Part shown: positions 7,280 to 13,678 of the stretch, piece by piece
Numbering within the stretch: position 1 is the first letter of the stretch
Layout of the letters: the number at the start of each line of letters is the position of its first letter
From: Chloroflexota bacterium
Lineage (GTDB): Bacteria; Chloroflexota; UBA5177; JANWHV01
Reading direction: 5' to 3'
Length of the DNA: 15,244 nt
Assembly: GCA_025924845.1 (NCBI GenBank)
Contig: JAICHN010000074.1
Location: 1 to 15,244, forward strand
Notes under the pieces: generated by a model
Databases searched by the model: none
The model's input: the letters and a program-made list of their open reading frames with translations, nothing else
Told to the model about the DNA's origin: nothing
Translations under genes and position numbers: made by a program

Positions 7280-10006
7280 CTATCCGGTATTGCGCAGACC
7301 CGCCGCAATCCCGGCGATCGTAAGTTGAATGGCCCGCGCCACGGCGCCTTCCTGCTCGGAGCCGGCACTGAGCCGTAAGCGACGCAACAGCTCGATCTGG
7401 AGGAAGCTGAGTGGATCGACGTACGGATTTCGCCGCGCGATCGAGCTTTGCAAGACGGGTGCGTTCTGTAAAAGAACCTGGAAGCCGGTGAGACGCAGAA
7501 TGTGTCGCTCGGTCAGATGGTACTCGGCGGCGATGCGGCGAAAGACGCGCTGACCCAGCGATTGGTTCCGTACCAGCCCAGCGTAATGTGCCGCGATGTG
7601 GATATCCGCCTTGGCCATCGCCATCATGGCGTTATCGATCATGCCCTGGAAAAACGGCCACTCGGTATAAAGCTCGCTAAGCAGCCGCCCCGCGTCGGGT
7701 TCGGTGGCGTGGAACGCTTCAAAAGCACTGCCCAGACCGTACCAACCGGGGAGCGTGTGCCGGCTCTGCATCCAGGCAAACACCCAGGGAATGGCCCTGA
7801 GATCGTCAAGCCCGACGCCGGCTGAACGACGGACCGGTCGTGACCCCATGTTCAGGCGTCCAATCAAATCCAGGGGCGTGGCCTCATGTAGGTACTGGGG
7901 GAAGTCGGGGTCATCGATGAGCGTACGGTAGGCGACGCGGGCCCGATCCGAAAGGAAGTCAAGGCAGGTCCGCCAACGGGCGCCAACCGGCTCGGCATCG
8001 GCGCCGGGGGCAACGGTACTGAGTAGGGTAGCGGCGGCGACTGAATCGAGGTTGCGGAGGGCAATGGCGGGGAGCCCGTACTTGAAATTGATCATCTCGC
8101 CTTGCTCGGTTACGCGAAGACGGCCACGTACGGTACCGGGCGGCTGACTGAGGATCGCCCGGTAGGCCGGCCCGCCGCCCCGTCCCACGGTGCCGCCCCG
8201 TCCATGAAACAGCTCCAGGGCAACCTGCTCGGTCGATGCTACCTCCTGCAGCGCCTCCTGAGCCTTGTAGAGTTCCCAGCATGACGTAAGATAGCCGCCG
8301 TCCTTGCTGGAGTCCGAATAGCCAAGCATCAGTTGCTGCCGGTCGCCACAGGTATGCAAGTGCTCGCGGTACACCGGCACGCGGAAGAGTTGGGTCATCA
8401 ATCGCGGCGCGTGGTGGAGATCTTCCACGGTTTCAAGGAGCGGGACGATCGGCAGGCCGGGCGTGTATCGACAGAGAGCGAGCGCGCCGATCACATCGCT
8501 AACCTGATGCGTCATGCTCACAATAAAGGAGCCGATTGCCCCAGAGCCAATCGATTCCTCGGCCCAGGGAATAAGATCTTGAATCCGCCCCTGCTCCTGA
8601 ATGTCCGCCGGCGCGTCGGGCGGCGGACCGAGCGGCAGAGCCAGCGCGCGCGCCTGCTCGAGCGCGTCGAGGCGCTCCTGGTCGGGGAGCGAGCCATAGT
8701 CGATGCCGAGCCGTGCATTGAGTGACCAGGCGAGCGTATCCACCAATCGCTCACTGTGCCGACGTAGGTCCAGCGGTAAAAGATGCAGCCCAAAGGCCTC
8801 GACCTGGCGGATCAAGGTCGTGAGGGCGCCCTCGGCCAGAATACCTCGTCCGCCCTCCCGTAGACTCCGTTCGACGATCTTGAGATCCTCGTGCAACTCA
8901 GCGCCGGTTCGATACGGTGCTCTTGCGGGCAGGCCGTCCAACGCCATGCGTGTCTCCTGCAAGCGATGCCAAATAAGAGTGAACTTCCGCCGATAAGACT
9001 CATGGTCGGAGCGCTCACGTACCTGTTCGGCGATATCGGGGAGGAGCAGGGCGTCCAGTCGCAGCGATGTCCGCAACTCCTCGGAAACCGGGGCCAGTCG
9101 ATCGGCCTGGCTGCATTCATTGGCAAGCTGGAAGACCGCCGCCCGATAAAGACGGATGGCCAGCCTCTTCTGCAGCAGCAGAGTTTGGCGGGTCACCTCC
9201 GCCGTAACGGCGGGATTGCCGTCCGCGTCGCCGCCAATCCAACTGGCAAAGCGGAGAAAGGTGGGCACGCGCGGCGTTTTTTCGGGATAGTACCGTGCAA
9301 AGAGCCGCGAACAGCGCTCGAAGAGAGCGGGCACCTGCGTCCACAGCACATGTTCCACGTAAAAGAGACCCTGTTTGACCTCGTCAAGCACCTCGGGCGG
9401 GCGCCCGCGAATCTCTTCGGTTTGCCAGAGCAGCAGGACGAGTTGGCGGAGGCGACGCAGTAAATCTTCTCGCTCGTCAGTCGTGATGCCGATTTGGTCG
9501 AGAGCTTCCAGGCAGGAGGCAATTTCAATGTGCTTTTGCAGCGCGGACTCGCGAACGGGTTCGGTGGGATGGGCGGTTAACACCAGCTCAATACTCAGGC
9601 TTTCCATTGCTTCGCCCAGTTGATCGGCCGTGACTCCACGTTGCTTGAGGATCCCCAGCGCCTCATCCAGCGATTCACGCTGCGGCTTCGCGGTGGGGTC
9701 GCGCAGATAGGCCCGTCGCCGACGTACCCGGTGGACCTGCTCGCAGACATTTACCAGTTGAAAATAGAGGGCGAAGGCACGGATGAGCGGTTCAGCGTCG
9801 TCCAAGCTCAGTGAATGCATGATTTCGAGGATCCGCGCCTCGATTTCCGGGCCGGCATCGGCGCGCATGGCCTTGCAAAGCGCCCGCAGCTCTTCCTCGC
9901 GGCCAAAGACGCCGGGTCCAGCCTCCTGGATGATGACACGGCCCAACAGATCGCCCAGCAGCCGGATGTCGCGGCGGAGCGGCGCCCCTTGATCTTCCTG
10001 ATTCAT
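7280..10006 (-). CDS. ppc: Phosphoenolpyruvate carboxylase
   Basis: A full-length 908-residue cytoplasmic enzyme that carboxylates phosphoenolpyruvate with bicarbonate to oxaloacetate, refilling the TCA cycle and feeding aspartate synthesis. Catalytic and binding motifs are all present: LTAHPTE (143-149) with catalytic His146, GGDADGNP (258-265), LLPLDLRRHSERL (409-421), YSDSSKDGG (563-571) with Lys568, and GRGGTVGRGGGP (602-613). The gene ends in the family's invariant RNTG, whose Asn contacts the inhibitor L-aspartate in the E. coli enzyme, so aspartate feedback is likely. The ATG start has no obvious ribosome binding site. It lies 17 nt after the asparaginase gene stop, suggesting expression depends on that upstream gene. 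The opposite-strand glycosyltransferase gene ends only 12 nt beyond its stop and no terminator hairpin lies between them. Confidence 0.98.
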   Translation of the reverse strand: MNQEDQGAPLRRDIRLLGDLLGRVIIQEAGPGVFGREEELRALCKAMRADAGPEIEARILEIMHSLSLDDAEPLIRAFALYFQLVNVCEQVHRVRRRRAYLRDPTAKPQRESLDEALGILKQRGVTADQLGEAMESLSIELVLTAHPTEPVRESALQKHIEIASCLEALDQIGITTDEREDLLRRLRQLVLLLWQTEEIRGRPPEVLDEVKQGLFYVEHVLWTQVPALFERCSRLFARYYPEKTPRVPTFLRFASWIGGDADGNPAVTAEVTRQTLLLQKRLAIRLYRAAVFQLANECSQADRLAPVSEELRTSLRLDALLLPDIAEQVRERSDHESYRRKFTLIWHRLQETRMALDGLPARAPYRTGAELHEDLKIVERSLREGGRGILAEGALTTLIRQVEAFGLHLLPLDLRRHSERLVDTLAWSLNARLGIDYGSLPDQERLDALEQARALALPLGPPPDAPADIQEQGRIQDLIPWAEESIGSGAIGSFIVSMTHQVSDVIGALALCRYTPGLPIVPLLETVEDLHHAPRLMTQLFRVPVYREHLHTCGDRQQLMLGYSDSSKDGGYLTSCWELYKAQEALQEVASTEQVALELFHGRGGTVGRGGGPAYRAILSQPPGTVRGRLRVTEQGEMINFKYGLPAIALRNLDSVAAATLLSTVAPGADAEPVGARWRTCLDFLSDRARVAYRTLIDDPDFPQYLHEATPLDLIGRLNMGSRPVRRSAGVGLDDLRAIPWVFAWMQSRHTLPGWYGLGSAFEAFHATEPDAGRLLSELYTEWPFFQGMIDNAMMAMAKADIHIAAHYAGLVRNQSLGQRVFRRIAAEYHLTERHILRLTGFQVLLQNAPVLQSSIARRNPYVDPLSFLQIELLRRLRLSAGSEQEGAVARAIQLTIAGIAAGLRNTG

Positions 10007-10023
10007 ACTGGGATTGCCGCCGT

Positions 10024-11031
10024 TTAGAGTCGAGAGAGGGTTGAAAGATCCAGGAGCACGCTGGTTTCTCCAACCTGAATACCGCGATGGTTGCGTACCA
10101 TCGACCGATCAAAGGGCGCCAACGCCCGCGGCAGCGGATGCTTCACGATGCCCAAACCGCGCAGAATGGCAAGCAGGACCGGTTCGGCACCTTCCGACCG
10201 ACCACTTTCAAATTTGATCGCCAAACCGAGCCCATGGTCGGGTAAGCCCAGGCATAAGAGACCTTCGGCGCCGCCTTTGCTGATCACGGGAAGGGCGCTC
10301 ATCAGCGCCGTATCCAGACCGTCGGTTCCCCGCACCAACCACGGGTCGGCCCGCATGGCCTTCCCCGCCGTTTTGAGCGCGCGCGCCAGATCGGGCGCCT
10401 GGGCCTGAGGATCGGCGATCGAGGCAAAGCATCGCGCAATGGCGCGCATCGGGACGGCAAAATTAGGGGCGCTACAACCGTCCACCCCGGTGGCAATCCG
10501 ATCTTCGGCGAGACCGGAACAGGCGGCCATGGCGCGCAGAATCCCCCGCTGCACCGGATGATCGGGTTCCAGGTAACTATCAAGCGGCGCTCCCATAGCC
10601 TGAGCGGCGGCCAACATCCCGGCGTGTTTTCCCGAGCAATTATTGTGAAGCGGGGTTGGTTGCATGCCGGCCCTGGCTAGGGGGTAGAGGACGGGCGGCG
10701 ACAGATCATGAGTACCGCACTGTAAGCAGTCGGGTGAAACGCCCGCCCGCCGCAGCAGGTCGCTCACGGTTGCCACGTGGCGTGGTTCCCCCTTGTGCGA
10801 AGCACAGGCAACGGCGATATGCCTGGGCTCCAGGCTAAACCGTTCCACCGCTCCGCTCAAGAGAACGGCCGTGGCCTGAATCGGTTTGGAGGACGACCGC
10901 AGGAAGGTGACATGATCGGGATCACCCGCCGACCATACTATTGAACCTCGGGAGTCCGCGATCACGCAGTGACCGCGCTCTAGACGTTCGATCACTCCAT
11001 TACGGGCCGAGCCAAACATTGGAACCGACAT
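10024..11031 (-). CDS. L-asparaginase of the Rhizobium etli (PF06089, zinc) type
   Basis: A 335-residue enzyme hydrolysing L-asparagine to aspartate and ammonia, of the family unrelated to the E. coli type. Seen in the translation: FLRSSSKPIQ (43-52), ACASHKGE (75-82), HNNCSGKHAGML (129-140) and GVDGCSAPNFAVP (182-194). From memory of the R. etli structure, the residues matching its Ser/Lys catalytic pairs and zinc ligands are Ser46-Lys49, Ser78, Cys132, Lys135, His136, Asp184, Cys186, Cys260 and Lys273, all conserved here. No signal peptide is seen, so it is cytoplasmic. The ATG is preceded by AGGGAGG about 4-5 nt away. A TACAAT box lies about 20 nt upstream, but no good -35 box goes with it. 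The ppc gene follows after 17 nt, so the pair probably forms an aspartate/oxaloacetate operon. Confidence 0.93.
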   Translation of the reverse strand: MSVPMFGSARNGVIERLERGHCVIADSRGSIVWSAGDPDHVTFLRSSSKPIQATAVLLSGAVERFSLEPRHIAVACASHKGEPRHVATVSDLLRRAGVSPDCLQCGTHDLSPPVLYPLARAGMQPTPLHNNCSGKHAGMLAAAQAMGAPLDSYLEPDHPVQRGILRAMAACSGLAEDRIATGVDGCSAPNFAVPMRAIARCFASIADPQAQAPDLARALKTAGKAMRADPWLVRGTDGLDTALMSALPVISKGGAEGLLCLGLPDHGLGLAIKFESGRSEGAEPVLLAILRGLGIVKHPLPRALAPFDRSMVRNHRGIQVGETSVLLDLSTLSRL

Positions 11032-11184
11032 GAACCCTCCCTGCCGCTACCTACTCATTGTAACGAGGCGGCCCCAGGCCCGGACATAGGGGGGCGGGAG
11101 GTGTCGCGACGACGAGGAAGGGGTACCGAGAATTGGGGATCAGCACTGGGGCGTCACAAGCGGCCGCCCCATGGCGTTGAAAAG
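11032..11184. other. Intergenic gap with a GC-rich hairpin
   Basis: 153 nt between the zinc-ribbon gene stop and the asparaginase start. It holds a perfect 7-bp inverted repeat, TGGGGCG (11147-11153) and CGCCCCA (11165-11171), with an 11-nt loop and no following T-run. Transcription could be slowed or partly ended here, but read-through into asparaginase and ppc is equally possible. The TACAAT near the asparaginase start hints at a separate weak promoter. Confidence 0.3.
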
Positions 11185-11586
11185 TTAGAGGTCTTCCGGG
11201 GTGGTACGTTCGGTAATAAATGGGCGCATGGAATACCACACGCTCGGGGCGATCGAGGCGGCAACCTGATCGCCGGAATTGGACCATTGTTCGAAGCCGT
11301 ATTCGCTGTTCCAATTCAAATCGGGTTTTACACAGCGCATCAATACGTTACGCAGATGAGCGGAAAACTCGTCCACCGTCTCGTCGATCAATCGAATTCG
11401 TTCGGTGAGCGAGACGTTTGCCTCCGGAGACGCGTCGGCCCCTTGTCGCAGCAGGCAATCCATACACAGCACTGCCTCTTGCGAGCCAAAGAGTCCCACG
11501 GCGGTACTGGCAAGCTCCAGCGGCGTGCCACACGCGCTGCAGGTAACCTGCACGGTGGCTATCTCTGGTTCAAACAGGTCGGGCAT
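11185..11586 (-). CDS. Small zinc-ribbon-like protein of unknown function
   Basis: 133 residues from the ATG at 11586. That start is chosen over an upstream in-frame ATG at 11658 because a perfect AAGGAGG (11595-11601) sits 8 nt before it. Two CxxC pairs, Cys16/Cys19 (TCSACG) and Cys41/Cys44 (CMDC), are 21 residues apart and probably bind one zinc ion. A charged, probably helical middle part follows (about 54-85, including LTERIRLIDETVDEF). The C-terminal part has several Trp residues (near NWNSEYGFEQW and VWYS) and no family signature I recognise. There is no signal peptide. It could be a transcription-associated or metal-binding protein, but nothing in the sequence decides this. It lies upstream of asparaginase and ppc on the same strand with a 153-nt gap. 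Confidence 0.75.
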   Translation of the reverse strand: MPDLFEPEIATVQVTCSACGTPLELASTAVGLFGSQEAVLCMDCLLRQGADASPEANVSLTERIRLIDETVDEFSAHLRNVLMRCVKPDLNWNSEYGFEQWSNSGDQVAASIAPSVWYSMRPFITERTTPEDL

Positions 11587-11594
11587 TTCTCGTT

Positions 11595-11601
11595 CCTCCT
11601 T
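11595..11601 (-). promoter_or_regulatory. Strong ribosome binding site fixing the zinc-ribbon start
   Basis: AAGGAGG on the minus strand, 8 nt from the ATG at 11586. It is the best Shine-Dalgarno sequence in the window and decides between two in-frame starts. Confidence 0.8.
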
Positions 11602-11658
11602 AGCCTGCCGCTTGGATCGTACCATACGCCGGGCTTTCAGGTGTGCAGTGTAGCGCAT

Positions 11659-11977
11659 TAAACGGGGACGGGTCGCCGTTTGCTCTCCCGGCCTCCACTA
11701 TAGCCCCGCCGGCCCGCTTTTGTAATCCCCTCTTCGGAGGAGGATGCGCCCGCGTCAAGGAGAGTGTTGCTTCGATAACTCTCTGAATTCAGGGTACGCC
11801 TGCCCAGGTGAAAGGTCCATTAATTCGTGGTACATGCATAGTGGCATATTAAGTTTGGTTGCTGCACACTATTCCTTAGGATGTCGATTGACGATCCAAG
11901 GCGTGGAACGGAATCGGGCGCTCGCCACCGTTCACAGTGGCGGATGTGGGGCGACAACGTCGCTAAAGGGGGATCGG
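11659..11977. other. Divergent intergenic region and leader of the terpenoid operon
   Basis: About 320 nt between divergent genes, taking the prenyl synthase start at 11978. The stretch 11764-11890 is clearly more AT-rich than its surroundings (TTAATT, CATATT, TTAAG), as expected for a promoter region, but I cannot pick convincing -35/-10 boxes. Two short perfect hairpins stand just before the start: CGCCAC-N8-GTGGCG (11923-11942) and GCGAC-AAC-GTCGC (11951-11963). The second ends right before the ribosome binding site AAAGGGGG. The frame is open from 11744, but its translation there does not resemble any protein family. Confidence 0.45.
11697..11725 (-). promoter_or_regulatory. Weak promoter candidate for the zinc-ribbon gene
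   Basis: On the minus strand, TTACAA, a 17-nt spacer, then TATAGT. The -10 box matches 5 of 6 but the -35 box only 3 of 6. The leader would be about 105 nt. Other TACACT/TACGAT boxes closer to the gene lack -35 partners. Confidence 0.3.
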
Positions 11978-13003
11978 ATGAGTATCGCGCAGGAAAGTAT
12001 CGCGGGGTTGGCCACGCGCCCGGATGACGGAGAGCGCCTGGCGAGCTACCTCAACCACCAACTGTGCGCCGATATCCTGTCGCATGGCGGCTTGCTGGCC
12101 CAAACGACCAGCCATGCGCTGGCGGCTCCGGGAAAACTGCTCCGGCCGCGGCTCCTGCTCGATGCGTGTCGTGCCGTGGGCGGCGACCCCGAGCGTGTCT
12201 TTCCCGCCGCCGCCGGAACTGAATACGGGCATATCGCCAGTTTGATCCACGACGACATTATCGACGGCGACGGCGTGCGCCGCGGCCAAGAGTCGGTGCA
12301 TGCGAAGTACTCCGTGCCCGCGGCGATCCTGACCGGCGATCTGCTGATCTTCCAGACCTTCCTGAGCTATACCCTGTGCTATGCGCGCGGCATCAGCGCG
12401 GAGCGCGTGCTCACGGCAATCCGTCTGCTGAGCCTCACCTGTATCGGGGTGTGTGAGGGGCAAGCGCTGGAAGCAGGTATGGTTGGGCGTCTGGACACCA
12501 CGGAGCCAATGTACCTGGAGATGATTCGCCTGAAGACGGCGGGAGTATGGCGTGCCTCCGCCGAGATCGGCGCTTGCCTCGCCGGGGCCCCCGAAGAAAG
12601 TATCACCGCTTTGCGCGCCTACGGCGAAAATCTGGGCCTGGCCTTTCAGGTCGTCGACGACCTACTGTGCTTTGATGGCGTATCTGAACGCCTGGGCAAG
12701 TCGCCCCAGAGCGATTTGAGCAACGGACGGGTGACCTTGCCCATCATCTATGCCCTGGAAGACGCCGATCCGGCCACGCGCCGTCGGATCGCTAACCTCT
12801 TTGAGGACGGTCCACCGGATGCCGAGCATCGCCACGCGGAACTGGTTCGGCTCGTCACCGCTTCCGGTGGGCTGGATCGGGCACGTCAGACGGCGGTACG
12901 GCTAGCCTTGTCGGCCACGCGCCGGCTGGATCAGCTTCCTCCTTCCGATGCGGCCGCGCGCCTGCGCGCCATGGCCGACCTGGTTCTCTCTCGCGACTAC
13001 TGA
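11978..13003 (+). CDS. Polyprenyl diphosphate synthase (GGPP synthase-like)
   Basis: 341 residues from the ATG at 11978, which follows AAAGGGGG by about 5 nt. Condenses isopentenyl diphosphate with allylic diphosphates (trans-isoprenyl diphosphate synthase fold, all helical). Seen: GKLLRP (52-57), the first Asp-rich motif HDDIID with Asp92, 93 and 96, LTGDLL (118-123), KTA (186-188), the second motif DDLLC at 227-231, then GKSPQSDL (240-247) and RVTLP. Residues 4-5 before the first motif are Ser and Ala rather than aromatic, which by the usual rule permits products longer than farnesyl, so C20 or above. The second motif lacks its last Asp (Cys231 instead), a known but uncommon variation. The next two genes are a YjbQ protein (60 nt on) and a class II-type terpene cyclase, so geranylgeranyl diphosphate for a diterpenoid is the best guess. 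Quinone side-chain or carotenoid supply is an alternative. Confidence 0.9.
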   Translation: MSIAQESIAGLATRPDDGERLASYLNHQLCADILSHGGLLAQTTSHALAAPGKLLRPRLLLDACRAVGGDPERVFPAAAGTEYGHIASLIHDDIIDGDGVRRGQESVHAKYSVPAAILTGDLLIFQTFLSYTLCYARGISAERVLTAIRLLSLTCIGVCEGQALEAGMVGRLDTTEPMYLEMIRLKTAGVWRASAEIGACLAGAPEESITALRAYGENLGLAFQVVDDLLCFDGVSERLGKSPQSDLSNGRVTLPIIYALEDADPATRRRIANLFEDGPPDAEHRHAELVRLVTASGGLDRARQTAVRLALSATRRLDQLPPSDAAARLRAMADLVLSRDY

Positions 13004-13025
13004 GCCGTCGCGTCGAGCGCCGGCC

Positions 13026-13050
13026 CTAATCCGCCTTCATCGCCGATTAG
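13026..13050. repeat. Inverted repeat between prenyl synthase and YjbQ genes
   Basis: CTAATC (13026-13031) and GATTAG (13045-13050), perfect 6-bp arms with a 13-nt spacer, directly before the ribosome binding site of the next gene. There is no T-run. It could be an mRNA hairpin that tunes translation or stability of the downstream genes. Confidence 0.35.
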
Positions 13051-13063
13051 AAAGAAGGTACTC

Positions 13064-13678
13064 ATGAACGTCGAAATGCTAGCGGTCCCGTTCGTCCCTG
13101 ACGTCGATCCGGATACGCCCGCTCCCGCTCCTGATGTCGTGCATCGGGGCACCCAACGGTGCATCGGCGTCGCCGTGGCTTTCAGTGAGAGCTTCGCCGT
13201 GCATACGACCGGCCTCGCCCCCGCGTTCTTCGATGTGACTGATCTCGCTTGCGCCGTGGTGCGGCGCTCCGGCGTGTGGCAGGGTCATGTGCTCGCTTCG
13301 ACGTCTCATACCACCTGTGCCCTCATCGTGCAGGAAAACGAGCCGCTGCTTTTGCGCGACCTCGCCGACCGCTTGCAGCGCTTTGCTTCGCCCGATGAGA
13401 CGTACCGGCACAATCAGATGGGCGTTCGCACGGTCAATATGTGCGGGATCGACGAGTGTGCCAATGGCCACAGCCATTGCCAGCACGCCGTACTGGGCAC
13501 AAGTGCCCTGCTGCCGGTTCAGGACGGCGTGCCTGCCCTGGGTAGATGGCAGCGGCTCCTACTGGTGGAACTGGATCACCCGCGTCCGCGTGAGTTTACC
13601 ATACAGGTTACCGGAGTCGGTTCGCCCGACGCGGGGCATGCCGATCGGGCTGACCGGTGGTCGGGCGTGGGCCGGTGA
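13064..13678 (+). CDS. YjbQ/UPF0047 family protein with extended termini
   Basis: 204 residues; the family is usually about 135-140. The core (about 43-184) carries the signature STSHTTCALIVQENE (79-93), YRHN (114-117), NGHSHCQHAVLGTS (134-147) and PALGRWQRLLLVELD (157-171), ending in PRPREFTIQVTG. E. coli YjbQ has been reported to have weak thiamine-phosphate synthase activity, and databases carry that name; the true role is unsettled. The conserved His/Asn cluster (His82, Asn92, His116, His138) is kept. An insert at 120-135 adds Cys127 and Cys132, with Cys139 nearby. A Pro-rich 40-residue N-terminal extension and a 20-residue tail are not part of the family core. The ATG has GAAGG 5-6 nt upstream. 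The stop overlaps the cyclase start (TGATG), so the two are translationally coupled. A thiamine role does not fit the neighbours. Confidence 0.87.
   Translation: MNVEMLAVPFVPDVDPDTPAPAPDVVHRGTQRCIGVAVAFSESFAVHTTGLAPAFFDVTDLACAVVRRSGVWQGHVLASTSHTTCALIVQENEPLLLRDLADRLQRFASPDETYRHNQMGVRTVNMCGIDECANGHSHCQHAVLGTSALLPVQDGVPALGRWQRLLLVELDHPRPREFTIQVTGVGSPDAGHADRADRWSGVGR

Noticed and set aside
11147..11171. Perfect 7-bp GC-rich hairpin as intrinsic terminator
   Set aside because: No T-run follows on either strand, so it is recorded only as a hairpin.
11587..11658. 24-residue extension of the zinc-ribbon protein
   Set aside because: The AAGGAGG at 11595-11601 lies inside it and points to the ATG at 11586.
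11744..11977. N-terminal extension of the prenyl synthase
   Set aside because: The 78 extra residues are not homologous to the family, and a clear ribosome binding site precedes the ATG at 11978.
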